Assembly (NCBI GenBank): GCA_003008705.1 | Contig: PDUO01000065.1 | Location: forward strand, 1 to 64,000 | Direction of reading: 5' to 3' | From: Pezicula radicicola | Lineage: Eukaryota > Ascomycota > Leotiomycetes > Helotiales > Dermateaceae | DNA: 64,000 bases | Shown here: positions 48,089 to 61,615 of the stretch, in pieces | How positions within the stretch are numbered: the first letter of the stretch is position 1 | How the letters are laid out: each line of letters begins with the position of its first letter | Position numbers and translations under genes: made by a program | Notes under the pieces: model-generated | The model's database searches: none | What the model was told of the DNA's origin: nothing | What the model saw: the letters and a program-made list of their open reading frames with translations, nothing else

Positions 48089-50393
48089 GGGCACTGAATG
48101 ATGAGTAGGAAATCACGATATGCGGGTTTAAAGTCTACGATGTGAACACTCCGAACTTGTGAGAATCTTGGGAGATATTACTGGCCTCGATTTCAAAGGG
48201 ATTTGAATCGGATGTGACAAGGTTGAGAGGCCGAAAATGCATAACAAAGGGGGAATGCCGAAGCTGGCCGACACAGATTGGAGAATGTGATCTTGTCTCT
48301 GCAAGAGAATGACTTCAGAACTCGCCATAGCCAGCAACAGAACACACTTAGAGTAGGGGAAGCATTGTGAGGCGACTTTCACTGAAATGACAGATGATTG
48401 CTCAAGTATCACCAGTCCTACAGTCCGCAACGTGTCTCCTCTTTAGAAGAGCAAATATCTTATGAGCTGATGTTTTACCGAGTCCTGACCGAGGTCTCGA
48501 CCAGAACTTCGCAGAAGCGCGGAACACAACGTTATATTTCTGCACATATACTGAAGCCTAGGAGGGCTTTTATCTCATCAAATCCTGCCGAGCTTGACCT
48601 TGTCGATCGAATGCCGAGTGACAAATCGCTCCCTACTATACGAGTCTCGCCGGAGCCAGTTGGAATCTGACAGGAACCTTTCCTAATGGCTGCACTGCTC
48701 GTCTGTGATGATGCAGTCGCTTTATCCGCTGTGGAGGGATGCATGCTTTGTCGCTGCGTCGGGGCTCAAGGGGGTTCACGGGCCGTTCCTCTTCTTGTTG
48801 AATTCAGCAACGAACAAGGCTGGATTCCCCAAGAATTTTCGAGGACTTCATCAACCTCATGCAGTGCTTTCCCATATGTACCCTTCGTACTTCACATGCA
48901 GCAACATGCAGCGCTATTCTGGGCTAGGCATGCATGCACTACTAAGAAGATGCAGGCCCTCAGGTTGTACCCGCCTTATCGGAGGGGAAATAGACGCTAA
49001 GTGTAAATGAACCCCGCCAGTGGACGAGGCTGGCAAAAGAAGCTTGCAGACGAGTGAGATGAGTTGTATGGTTCCGGGGATGTGAACCGAGGACGTTCAT
49101 GTTTATTGCGGCTCACAGAGTTGGCTTTTATTATTCGAGGAGCGTTTTGCGCTTGTACAACAACGACAAAAAAAATCATGGGATGCCAAAAAAAAGTCGA
49201 ACATTTCCACAGACTAAACACGAACTTGCTTGAAAGGGGCAATTATTTCCATTGTAAGCCCAGATGATTGCTCCGTGTTCTGCAGGCCGGAGAAAAGTGG
49301 AAGCAAGCATCCACCTTGGTGCAACTCTGCAAGTACAGTAAAAACCATGTGCAGCAAAGCAAAACCCCTCACAAGCTAAAATACTAGCACTGCACTACAC
49401 TACTACTCCTCTAATATGCCGAGCCTCGCGAGCTACTCTTATCTTAAGTTTACGAGTCGCTTAGAAAAAAACATGCGACGGTCCTATATGCTGCTCACAC
49501 AAGCTCAATAGTTCTTGGACGGACTTTTCGGGGCAAGTTTTGAGTTTCCGGGAGCAGCAGTGATGTAAGTGAGTACGAAGTCCTGCGGAGGAGGCCAGAC
49601 GTAAGAAATGGCAGACAAGAAGAATGTGAGCTGTTCTCGATATGTAAAGGGGTGGTGTATATGTGCGAACAGTCGGTGAGCGACACCGAGGAGGGATAGA
49701 CTGTTTTGGCGTTGGTCATAGATTGAGGGAAAAAAGAGGAGATTAGCGATGGACTCTGGGACGCAAGAGTACTACTGTATTGAGGCACTTCGCTAGGCTA
49801 GAGGGTAACGTTGGAAACCTCCAATTAAATGGCTCATCTGGCTCGGTTGACCTGATCTGCGTGGCTAGCATACGTAGGGCCAGAGCCGTTTGGACTCTAG
49901 CGCTATCAATTGTCGTGTAATTTAGCATGCTGGTTCTTGTTAATGGCAAAGCCAAAAAGCTCTGGCCAATTTTGGTCCCAGACCACGATTCCCATGCCGA
50001 ACTCACTCACTCAGTCACTCAGTCACTCAGTCACTCACTCATAACACAGTGGCAGCAATAAGTGCCGTAACTAAAGACGACGCCGCGGACAACCGATTAT
50101 CCGTCGTAGTAGGTATATATCTCCTTGCCCTCCCACCCACCGCACACTTCCACTCTGCTCTGGCCGTTTCTATATTCTACACTTCGTAGCATTCCTGGAC
50201 GAGGCTCCTCCCCCCTCTCCAATCCCAACCTCTTCAACTCTCAATCGCTTGCTCAGTTGCAAACAGCGAATTTGTCCACGTAATTCTATCTCAAAGTCTA
50301 CTGCAATTTATTATTTAAAGACATACAGCGGAAGCCTCGTTCCAGAAAAGAATCGTGAGAATCCAGCTCGCACAGGGTGCAATAAGTCTAACA
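48089..50393. other. intergenic
   Basis: No gene is supported over 2.3 kb. A CACTCAGT-type microsatellite lies at 50001-50042. The final 350 bases are CT-rich and should be the promoter and leader of the MFS gene. Confidence 0.55.
50001..50042. repeat. CACTCAGT microsatellite
   Basis: About five head-to-tail 8-bp units of CACTCAGT type, with a CACTCACT variant at each end. They lie about 350 bp upstream of the MFS transporter start. Confidence 0.85.
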
Positions 50394-52195
50394 ATGCAGA
50401 GAACACTTCGTGACCCCGAAAAGTTTCCCACGACTCAACTCTTTCTTCTCGGTATGATACACCTTCCACATTCCTCAGCGACGCCTCGCTCTGTAGCCCT
50501 GACTTAACAAATATTCCCGAATAGCCATTGTTAGACTCGCCGAGCCCATCGCCCTTACTTCTATCTTCCCATATGCCTGGCCCCTCGTTAAGAAGTTCAA
50601 TGTCGGCAAGGAAAGCGATGCCTCCTTCTATGCAGGCATCCTCATCTCAGCCTTTGCGCTGGCCGAGTCCTTGACGGGCATGTACTGGGGCTCTCTCTCC
50701 GACAGAGTTGGCCGAAAACCCGTACTGCTGATAGGATGCTTCGGAACTATCGTGAGCATGATCATGGTGGGATTCGCCAGTAACATATGGGTAGCTGTGG
50801 TTGGAAGAACCCTTGGAGGCTTCTGTAAGCAACATGTTTCTTTGTTTTCCTACCCTCAATACACTGTCTCACCATGCCGAGAGCATGTCTACGACCATTA
50901 CTCCAACTCTTTAAGAAAAACGCAGACTAATTCGTTATAGTGAACGGCAACATTGCTGTTATCCAGACCATGGTTGGCGAGCTTGTCTCAAAGCCTGAGC
51001 ACGAACCACGAGCGTACTCTGTTATGCCATTCGTGTGGTCAATTGGAACAGTCATAGGTTGCATCATCCCCTCAATGTACACTATTCTAGCCTAACTTCA
51101 TTTATAGGTCCTGCCATTGGTGGTACATTTGCAGATCCAGTCGTCAACTTCCCACGATTTTTCTCCCCTACTGGCTTCTTTGCCAAATTCCCATACCTCC
51201 TTCCGAATCTTTTATGCGCTGCTCTACTCTTCGTCAGCATCGTCTTTGGCTACTTTTTTCTCGAGGAGACCCATCCAGACATGCAACCACGAGTCCTGCC
51301 CCCCGATTCGACCTACTACTCGGAAGAAACGCCTCTCATTGCTACTGCAGATGCAATCAAGGCTCCCGCTGTTGATCTTCGAGCTGAAACATATGGCACA
51401 TTTGAAGGCAGCGATGACCATGATTGGAGAACCCAGACTCCAAGCAAGACACCCATCTCCCCGCCAAAGGTCTTCACAAAGCAAATCCTCGCCGTTATCC
51501 TAGCCATGGGCATTTTCGCCTACCACTGTATGACCTACGATCACCTGCTTCCTATCTTCCTGGAGGATGAACGCGCATCACCCGAGTCAATGCTCTCTGC
51601 ATTGAACTCCTTCACCTCAGATCGTGGTCTTGGTCTCTCTCTCCGCACCGTCGGCTTAATAATGTCTGTCGACGGAGTCCTCGCCCTCATCGTCCAAGTC
51701 TTTGTCTTCCCAATCTGCGCCTCCTACTTTGGAATCCACCGTCTCTTCATCATCGTTTCACTCCTCCATCCAGTCGCCTATTTCATCGTGCCCTACGTCC
51801 TCCTCATTCCATCCCAATCCGCACTTCTCTTCCCAGTAATCTACGCCTGCCTCTTCATTCGCAATCTACTTGCTATCACCGCCTACCCCATCTTACTCAT
51901 CATGATCAAGGATGCAACTCCTACTCCTAGCGTCCTTGGTCGAGTGAACGGTCTTGCCGCCTCTGTGGGTGCCGCTTCTCGTACTGTAGCTCCCCCAATC
52001 GCTGGATATCTCTATACTGTGGGTAGCCGAATGAACTTTACTGGTTTGGCTTGGTGGGGAAGTGGTCTAGTCGCTGCGATTGGCGCCTGCCAGTGTTTCT
52101 GGGTCAAGAGAGAAAAGAGGTTAAAGGATCTTGAAGAGGAGAAGAGGGAGGTTATGCGAATCAGCCTGCAAGAAGTTGACAGTGTTGAGGCATAA
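50394..52195 (+). CDS. MFS transporter, DHA1/ZIFL-like
   Basis: Four exons, 50394-50451, 50525-50824, 50941-51057 and 51108-52195, encode 520 aa. Motif A appears as GSLSDRVGRKPVLLIG between segments 2 and 3. GRTLGGFLNGNIAVIQTMVGE, assembled across intron 2, and SIGTVIGPAIGG, across intron 3, match segments 4 and 5 of drug:H+ antiporters. A long hydrophilic loop (about residues 210-270) separates the two six-helix halves. RVNGLAASVGAASRTVAPPIAG is typical of the ZIFL-type branch of DHA1. The substrate cannot be predicted. No biosynthetic cluster surrounds it. Confidence 0.9.
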
Positions 52196-53965
52196 GCAAA
52201 GTCTACGTTGCTGGGAGATCCTAGCAAAGATTAGATCAAAACAACAAAAGCAAGGACGACGAAAGAACAAAAAAGAAAGAAAGAAAGAAAGATGCGCTTC
52301 GGCGTTATTGAGATGGTATATATTGTATCACGGGGACAAGTACTTGGATCTTTGAACGATTTCTAGCGAGCGGGAGTTCATACGGTGTTCTTGGCGTTTT
52401 TGGTGTTCATAGGTTTTGGCTCTCCATTGAGATGGCGTTACATAGAAAGGGATCTTATGGTGTGGAATTTGCTTAAAAAAAGAATTTTGGAAGATCCAGA
52501 AAAGTATGTTAATGGTTGGCAGAAAATAAAGTACAGTCAAATTATATGGCAGTATAAAATTTAGAATACTCGGAGAGTGAAGGTTCCATAGGTACATTAC
52601 TTAGCGAGTCGAGTAGATTGTTCTCTTGGCCGAGGTAGGAACTGTAGTTGTCGCTACTCTTTCGTCATGTCATCTTACACTCCTAACCAAACCGATTCAA
52701 AGTAATCAGCGATTCATAGAAGGCGAGTAAAACCACTAACTTACAAACTTCAAAATTGATGTCAAGTGTATTCTTATTTAAATTAAAGTTCTTACAAAAT
52801 CTAACTCATTTCTTAACTTTTGACTGCCCTTAAAAGTATCTACAGTAGCTTCAAAACCTACCTATATATATATCAAGTACTACCTTAAGTTTTTCAACCT
52901 TAGTCCTACCAGACCACACCATCAAAAATACCGACATCAAGTGGAGACCATGGAGACTAGCTCTGGAGCTTAGTACTGTAAAGTAAGAACTATAATACCA
53001 ACTAACGTTGAGACCAAGTAAGTGGAGATCGGCTGTATCCGCTATTATGGAGTCAGAGTCAGAATCGGAGTCATTCGGAGCGGATCTTCAAAGTTCGATC
53101 GTTCTAGACGAGTTGGACTACTTTACTAGATCATAGTGTGAAAGTATCTAAGGTGGAGCTTTTCTCGGATCGGCAATGCTTGCTCGGTACCTATTCACTG
53201 CGTCCTAGATTGAAGTTAGAACGGGAGCTGCTCGCCTAACTTAGGTATTTATTCACTTACAACAAGTAGTAAACGACCAATCTTGAGAAGAGAACCTTTT
53301 TGTTCCTTTAAAATTTTCTACGTAGTCTATTTGATGTAGCACTACAACGTATAATGAGTTTGAGCAAGAGCAAGGTATTAAATGTTATACCGAGCCCATA
53401 TTGCTAGCATTTTCATAAGCACCCTTGACAGCACAGTAATATTCCCACCATGAGTCTCAAGAGTCCACAAGCACACCCCACACACAAACAAAAAACAAGA
53501 TATCGAGTAGAGCAAAAAGCAAAGCACGCCACACCACCTTTAACGCAAGCGATGCAATAGTCATGCTGCAATGCCCACAAGTGTAAAAAGAGCAGACCCC
53601 AAAATCAAAGAATCAAGCCAGCCAACTTAAGCGCAGCTGACATTGGTCCACCGGCCATTCCATCTAATGCAACGCACGCATGTTCCACCCAGCCACTCTA
53701 AACAATTACTCCTCACGCATAAAAATGCAGCAAAAGCAACACACCGATTGAATATACCGCCCAAGCAAATCCAGTCTAACAACCATGCTTTGTTTATGTA
53801 CGAATCATCAACCATAAATACTTTTCTTTGTGCAGACGCGAAACGAAGTCGACCCGAAATTTTGTTGCTTTTCGAGGAATCAAAGTGGAATGCAAAGTCT
53901 AAAACCAAGAACAGAACGCCGATTGCAATGCTGAGAGCCCGTCTAATTGTTTCAACTGTCGTGTT
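52196..53965. other. intergenic
   Basis: No gene is visible in 1.8 kb. A GAAA-type microsatellite lies at 52271-52292, in the likely 3' UTR of the MFS gene. Confidence 0.55.
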
Positions 53966-56900
53966 TTATCCCATGTTATTTCCTATCGCAGTGTGAATTC
54001 CTGCAATTGGAGAATCGACCTGTTTGTTGATCGGTTTGAAAAGTTGCGCCATGTCCAAGGTCAAATCTGTGACTCCATAGTCCTTGTCGATATCTGCAAC
54101 ACTGCCCAGCTCTTCGCCTCTCTTCGACGAGTCGGATACCACCCACGTTTTGACGGATTTGAGAATTGCCATAACCTGACAAAATCGTTTATCCGGTGCC
54201 ATTTGCCATTCTCCAGGCTTCGCATTTTTCAGTAGCCATTTTCCCAGCCAGAAGAAGTGCACTCCATCACGACAGAAACCAAAGCGGCGGTATGAAGTCG
54301 AAGAAGGAGGATATTGTGACACCATATCGTCATCCCAAGCCTTCTTCCACTTATCAAATGCATTGTGCGTATTTCTGATGAGCTGTTGTGCTTGAAAGTT
54401 CTCGACTGGTGTAGCTCGTCCACTTGAGGTAACACTGGGAGCACCGCTGCTGGGATCCACTCCTCGGGTAACCCAATCGTTGCTAGCAATTGGTGTACTG
54501 ACCGCACTAGATGGAAAAGCCAGCGCTTGACCATTGATGGGTGCTCCTTCAAGTCCTATCTGCTTCTGAGCGGTCCAGAGCTGGATATGAAGTGCGTGAA
54601 CTAAGATGAATTTAGAGTATAAGTTCGTCGTCCCTGGCTGGAGATCATAGACCTGGTGCATTAGAGCCTTTAGTGCGGAGTGCATCTCTGGTTGTCTTGG
54701 TCTGCGACTACCTTCGGGGTTCCTGTCTCGAGCAGCGACCGGTCCATGGAGGCCGAGGGCATCCGCACAGTGTGACGAGGTTCGTGCGTCCCAAGCTGCA
54801 TCGTCTGCCGGAAGTGGAACACGGATCTCCAAGGTCTCAAATCTTGGTGGGATGTTGAAGTAGAGAACCATGGCGGCATCAGTAAGGAAAATCATGTAGA
54901 CCAGTCTTGACCGTCTCTCTTGTTCAACCCATGATTTCCAGTCAAAGTGCGCTGGATCAAAGTTCTCGACGGAAACATTGGCTTGGTGTAAAATGCTGAA
55001 GGGTGACGAGGTTGTCGGTTGGGTTAATCCAGCTCTCCGTGCAAGTGCGATTATCAACGGGAATTGTCGGCGAGCGTTTTCACGCTGGAAGGGAGTGCCG
55101 TGCCAGATGAAGATTACATTTATCATTACGATAGCTTGGATTTGTTCCAATTCAGCCTTCGTAGCTCCAAGGACCTGGTTGCTGTACTGGTCCCCGTTTT
55201 GTTCACGAGATATGATTGCAAAGACTTGGGAGCTTCGTTCTATGCATGCTTTTGCTAGCTCCATCATATCTCGTACTTGCGAGGATGCCATGCGATCGGA
55301 GTAAATGGCACCAATACAGACCATTGCCAGAAGCAGGCCTTCATAAGCTTCCATAATCTTGAACGTGGGCATGTGGATTAGCGGGAAATGACCTTGGAAA
55401 TTGGTAAAACACTCGAGATAATGCTTAATGTTATCTGGTGAGAGATTCTTTCGGATCTCATTGCTGTTTGAACTAATCTGGTTGTTTGGGGGAAACGCAA
55501 AATTTATCATGTTATTGGAGAGTTGCTGGAGGGGGTCGCCTGACGAACCCATATTCCAGGTTGGAGGGAAGTCAGTAATACTACCATTCAGGCCAGGCGC
55601 GGCGCCCGGATAAACGTTTGTAAAAAGTCCCTGTGGTTGAGGGGCGTTTGGTTCGGTTTTGATAGAGAATGACTCTTGCTTGATTGCAAATGACTCTTGC
55701 TTGATTGCCATTTGCCCGTTCGATATGTTCTGATTGTTGGAATTGCTATAAGGCATGTTGTAGCCATCTTGAGTGCCAGCTGGGAACATTTGTGCCCAGT
55801 CTAGACTAGGGTGTTGCTGGGGAGCTGCTGCTCCGCCGAAGACTGCTCTGCGCACTTCAATGTTAGAGATGTGCTCTGCTGACTGTGGATTTGTAGTGCC
55901 GTTACCGTGGGCTGAGTAGTCGTAGCTCTGGCTGTACGAATGGCCATTCTGATTCGGCAAGCTGTATGCTAACTGCCCAGGCATGCCAGATGACATGGAA
56001 CTTGGCATCTGAGCTCCCCGATGACTCTGATCAAAACTTGGTCGGCCTGAACCAGGCGCGCCAGGACCTGCCATGTTTCCATCCATGCCTCCTCCATTGC
56101 TGAGCCGCTTCATGCTGTTCGTTCTCGAAAGTGCTGCGCTGGCTTCAGCGTCGGTCATGCTAGAGCCCGCGTCGGGAAATCGTCCGTCTGGGATGATGCC
56201 AAAGTTGTGTTGCATGCCATCATTTGACATATTGGGCATACCGTTCATGCTGTTCATGTTGGGCATACCGGGATCCTCGTTCTGTTGAGGCAATAACGAA
56301 GATGTGGCATTCTTGTGTGGACCTGGGTGAGATTTCTTCAAGTGTGCTTGAGCGTGTGACAAATGGCTTGCACCTGTAGGATTTCCACGACGAATGGAGC
56401 ATTTTTGGAAATGACGCTTGAGAATATCACTGCGGGAAAAGGTATCGCGGCAAAGTACACACATATATGGACGGTCTCCAGTATCTAGAATTCCCGTTAG
56501 AAACGCGTGTAACAAACAAACTCAACCTTGGAGCTTACGTCTGAGCAAATGGCGCTTTAAGTGCTTAGCATGAAGATATGTCTTAGTGCAATGAGGGCAG
56601 GGGAATTTTCCATCAGCATCCTTGGCAGGTATGGTCGCGTTCTTTGCGCCAGTTCCTGTTTGCGTCACAGCCGGCCTTCCAGGAGCACTTGGTAATATTC
56701 CTCTCCGGCCCTGAGATCCTACAACATGAGTTGGCTGCTCTTGTGGTTCTGGGAACATTGATTGTCCAAGCATCTGATTCTGACCACCGTAATGGGGAGA
56801 GTTCAAGCCAGGCTGCATGTGCATTCCCCCAGATGGCATGGGTCTTAAAGGTTGATTTCCCATTCTGTTTTGTATTGGCGCAGGAGCCAGCGCAACATGA

Positions 56901-57277
56901 GATGTCGCGACTGAAGATTGCGGCATAGGAGGACCAGAAGTACGGTATGCTTGTTGCTGTTGCTGCTGATAGTTGTTGCCCATGCCATTTCCAACAGGCA
57001 TCATCTGGTATTGCCCTCTTTGTGCACCCATCTGAGAGAAGTTGCCTGCCATGTTCGCGGACCCAGGTGTATTAGGTGTGGCGGGAGTGCGTGGAGAATG
57101 TTGCGCACTACCGTACATGTGGTTTGGCATGGCGACAGCATGTTGGGGTTGGAGGGGTGGGAGCGTGGTGTGTGGCGGACCGTTTTGCAGTGCTTGGGGT
57201 GATATTCCGGGGAGGGACCCATATGGCGAATTGTTCCCAGTGTTTAAACCATTCGGATGGTAATGGGAATTGTCCAT
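53966..57277 (-). CDS. C2H2 transcription factor with fungal TF (Fungal_trans) domain
   Basis: Two exons on the minus strand, 57277-56539 and 56484-53966, encode 1085 aa. The 54-nt intron splits the linker between the two zinc fingers. Finger 1 is CPHCTKTYLHAKHLKRHLLRH and finger 2 is CVLCRDTFSRSDILKRHFQKC, the latter ending in Cys (C2HC). They are joined by the classical TGDRPY linker. The first 225 residues are rich in Pro, Gln, Met and Asn. Residues 507-524 carry IKQE, IKQE and IKTE, three SUMO-consensus sites. The middle homology region starts near YLECFTNFQGHFPLIHMPTF and continues through IWHGTPFQRENARRQFPLII. The combination resembles Klf1-like factors. The target genes are unknown. 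Confidence 0.9.
55668..55709 (-). repeat. 21-nt tandem repeat inside the transcription factor gene
   Basis: Two nearly identical 21-nt units encode IKQESFA; a diverged third unit encodes IKTEP. The repeat multiplies a lysine in the PsiKxE context. Confidence 0.8.
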
Positions 57278-60200
57278 TCTCAGAGGAAGGTTCTTTTTGA
57301 TCGTGGGTCTTGTGGATTGTCTTGTGGGTTCCAGTTCCTTAAGAGTTGATTTCGTGTAGCGTCTGCATATGAAGCCCTACGTCGTAGGCGTTGGATTTTT
57401 TTTCCCCTAGCTTCGCGTCCGTCAACAACGATCAACAACGGTTTCTTGTTCAACCACGCGAAAGTCTTCGACCACAGTTTCCTTTGAAGCACAAGTTTCA
57501 ATGCTTCGCCTTGTATCAACGCGGTGCGCAGTGTCGTTGCCAACGCGCCCAGCTGCCTTTCCTCCTGCTGCTGCTTCAACCCGCGAGGTCCCGAGTCCAA
57601 GTAGCACGTCGAGGTCTTGCTGGCGGCGGTCTGTCTGTTAGTAGTCTGGATCAACCTCTATCTACACAATGAATGTGTATATAGAATTGAGGCTGAAGGT
57701 AAAGGTTGTTGTTGTGGGAAGTAAAGTGGAGCCTCGAGGTTCTTTTATCCGTCCAAAAGGTTGGCGGAAAATAAACGCGGTGGGTGGAGAATTTGGTGGT
57801 TGTGGATGATCTTAAGTCAGGGTCGTCGGAAAGTCCACTTAATTGATGCTGCCGTCCTCAATCGCGGTGTATTTTCTTTTTTTGGCGCTGAAGAGGAAGG
57901 CGAAGGGCGGGCGAAAGATACACTCAATGCCAACAGACGCGATGTAGCTCTGAGAAAAGACGATGACAGAGTCTTCACCAGAGATTTCGCAGAAGTGGAG
58001 GAAGGAGAGAAAGAGCGTTCGACGTAGTACAGAAAGTCTTCCCACCACTGACCGGTAGGCGTCGCCGCTTTTAAGAGCACTTAAAAGGCCGATATGGAAA
58101 ATATTCGGTAGAGTAGCCTTTGAAAGTCATTACTCAACACACTACTCAGCGTCGAAAGACCTGCACTGGATGATGCATGACTTATGCAGGACTGAGAGGG
58201 ACTTATTGGGAAGCCCGCTATGCCCCTTTGAGCCGATAAATTGCGATTATGATCAATTTCACCGAATTTCGAGCGTAGGCGACACGCTCTGGGATATTGT
58301 CGTGTACCGCCGTCAACGAGTCAAACGAGATGGGATGAGAGCTACTTTGCCGGCCGGCAGAGCGGGCAGGGAGCGTGCTATTTTCTGCTCATTCTTTGGA
58401 ACCTTGAAGCTTTGAACTAGGTACTTTCGTACCTACCGTCTGTCTTTCTTGCCTCCTTACCAAGGCACCATCGCAGCAGGGGAGTAGAACAGCACCTCCC
58501 CTACTCCGTAAATAAAATAAAAAAACACTAGGAGCGCCCCAAGTCCCTTCATCTATTCAATCAATACGAGCCACAACGCAGAATCCTGATGCGCTCGTTG
58601 TCGAACAACCAACTTCTCCAATGTCGAAACATGCCTCGAGCATGCTTCTACGTGTGCATTAATCTTTCTCGAAGAACTTTAGGCGTCGGGACAGGGAAGG
58701 CCACGCTGATCTCACACAGTTGTCCACGAACACCATGGTGCCAAGCCTATCACTTGGGAATTGAAACCGAGAGATGCCGCTGGGCCGGGGGCCATCGGTG
58801 AGGCGATGGCAGCCAGGACGTTGCTGAACTGCACGAGTGGTTCAGGGTCGAGAAGTCAACGGTTTTGCTGGCCAATCATGCCGATACAGCGCAGAATATT
58901 GTATGTAGACGCGCCGGAGATCAATCACATCTGTTCAAAGCTCTCTGCAAAGTTGCACTATTGCGGTCGACACTAGCAAGAGAATTGTACCATGGTTCGA
59001 TTTTCTCTTGTCTCCCAGCTCAATTCCTGAAGTATGTAACGTTCAAAGATTCACAATTTGCACGATTCATCTCAGTCGAGTCAAGGGACTACTCAAGGCA
59101 GACTAGCTAATTACTGCCACCACTGCCGTGAAGCGTTCCCGGATGACGCATGACAGGACTCCAATGCGGTAAGTGTGCCGAGTGAAAATTTACGCAGTAC
59201 GGAATGCGGAAACCTGGAAATGCGAGGCCCGGCTTTCGATGGAAAGAAAGGCTGGCGGCGGCGAGGCTCGGGTTCCATCAGTAGTCTTTGAATCATAAGA
59301 GATGGCGGCCAGGCAAGCTTTATCAACATACGAAGTACTACTGTAGTAGAGTGATAGTATTTCAGCGTTACGACCTCATAACCTGCTCAAGTCATGATAT
59401 TGTCATCGGGCAAGACGAGAAACCGGGACTAATTTACGTAGCGTGTCGTACAGTACTTGTTGATTCACACCACTATCCATCAACTTTGGACGTGCCTCTC
59501 GGGAATAAGAAGGGAAAGACATCTCATCCCCTTTCCGGCTGATTATACCTGTTTTTTTTTTGGAATTTTTGAAAAAAAAAATTTGGCTCAATTCTTGCTT
59601 GCTGCTTGCTCTTCTCAACAGCCCTCAAGGAACTCATCAACAGTGTCTGTCTTATCAACCAAAGGCCAACATTAATCATGGTTCTTCATGACCGTCACGC
59701 CCAGCTCACAAGAATCAATGAGTGCGACTCGTGTCGGAGATTTTGTCCGCCCAAGGCTCAAGCAGCCTCTTGGACTCTCAGCCTTCAGTTTACCAAGACG
59801 TGTGATGGCCACTCAGTCTTCAAATCACATTACATATCACCCTGAGGCTGGAACATGCCGAGCTTGCAGCGCTTTGCGGCCATTATTACTTAGTTATTAG
59901 TCAGAAATGATGAACCGCCGCGAGGATAGGTTGGACTTATTTCCAGATGTGAACTGTCTGCTCCGGCAGAGTTGCGTGGCCATCTAGACCATCCTGCCTT
60001 GGGATCTTGAGGTTGCCGCTTGTTGCGTGAAAGCTTTCGCCCTAACTCGAAATATTGTCTTGTCGCCTGTTGCCCGTTATCGCTTCAAAAATTGAAAAAG
60101 AAGGTTGGGAGAGTCGACTTCGAAGCACCCCGACGATCCTATCAAAAGCTAACTCGTCTCAACTTGCTTGCTTTGAGGGATTTCGTGCAGATCATTCCTG

Positions 60201-61615
60201 ATCCTCGATCGAATCGTTAAAGGCTTCATACCACTTCGTACCACTGTACCTTTCGTGTGCTTGCTCTCGTGTTCCAAACAGGGTGATCAGAAGAGCGTCA
60301 AAGCGGCCTTGTTAAGAACGTATCGACCAATTCGGTATGCCGGACCCGTCGATTTTAGTTCCCCGACGGTCTCCAGATTCTGAATTTTGAAGAAACATTT
60401 TATTTTGATATTGCAGGAGGGCCATGACGACGAAACCATTTTCTATTCGTCACTCCACGATCTTGTCAGGGATGCAGTGTGTACGAAGGTACTGTATCCT
60501 GAACAGAAATGCTGGAAAACCAGGAGTTTGGGCCGTTTGGCATCAAAACCACGAGGCGATAAAAATATGGACCAGCTTTTCGTTCACAAAACGTGACGCC
60601 CAGGGGCTTGCTTTCTGCTAAGCTGGTACACTCAAGCGAGGCAGGGAGCGCAGTTTCCGCCCATATCTTCTTGATTCTTGACAGGAATTAAAACAGCACC
60701 AGAACTGCCTCGCCAATGACTCGTGTGAACACGCGTCTCTCGTGGCAGCTCTAAAAAGGGGCAAGTATATGAAGAGCACACAGTATCGGATCAAAGGTCA
60801 GCATTTATTATTCAGATGGCACTGGCGAACTGCTGGCCCTCTTTTCCCAATACGCCCCTTTGGAATTTCCTTTAAAAGCTGGAGCCTCTGTGGGTTTGAA
60901 GGAGTCCCATAATATCTTTATATCAACGACAGAGAGGTAAGCTTTGGACACTGAGTGGTCTGACCCACCAGGCCATATGCTAGAATTGTGGAAAGTACCC
61001 ACGAGAAGGCAAAGGACTGTGAATTAACAGATGGCCAAGCGAAGAGATCGATGCTATCGAAGATGGGCTTTGAGTTGACTTTTGCCCTTAGAAAGCGTTT
61101 TTCTTTTCAGTTGCCGAAGTCTGTACTGTATTATGCGTCATACGCCGGGTCGCCGAGGGCATAATGCTGCACCATAGGATAATCTCGGTTTGGCTTTCAG
61201 TCTGGACCCTTTGACCTCTAGGAAGTATTCAAGTATGACCGGTGCTTCTAGTCTGAGTAGATTCTCGTCGTTGGCGGCTGGAGTTGGATGAGACTGTTAG
61301 GTTTCCAGCAAGGCGGCTGAGCTCTCGTATCTAATAATACCGTATTTCATTCTCACCATGAACGCCAAGGCTTGCCCCTTCATACACTACAATTTCTTGC
61401 GCCTCACAGCATTAGAGTAAGCCAATATAAGGACTCCTCTGTACACAACATCAAAGGAGGTTCAAGTCTGCCCTTCGGCAAGCCAAAGCCACTCGTTTTC
61501 TTGAGTTTCTTTGTACTTTTACTTTGTCGTTCTTTTCCCTTCTGAAGCTTCTTGCCACCTAAGAACCTCCTCTCCACCAAAAACTTCATTTCTAAAACTA
61601 CATCCATCAAAGATC
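57278..61615. other. long gene-free region
   Basis: No gene can be supported over 4.3 kb. The first part, about 57278-58150, is probably promoter and leader of the transcription factor gene. A homopolymer inverted repeat lies at 59552-59581 (ten T, then ten A around a 10-nt spacer). The right end is the promoter of the GPI protein gene. Confidence 0.55.
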
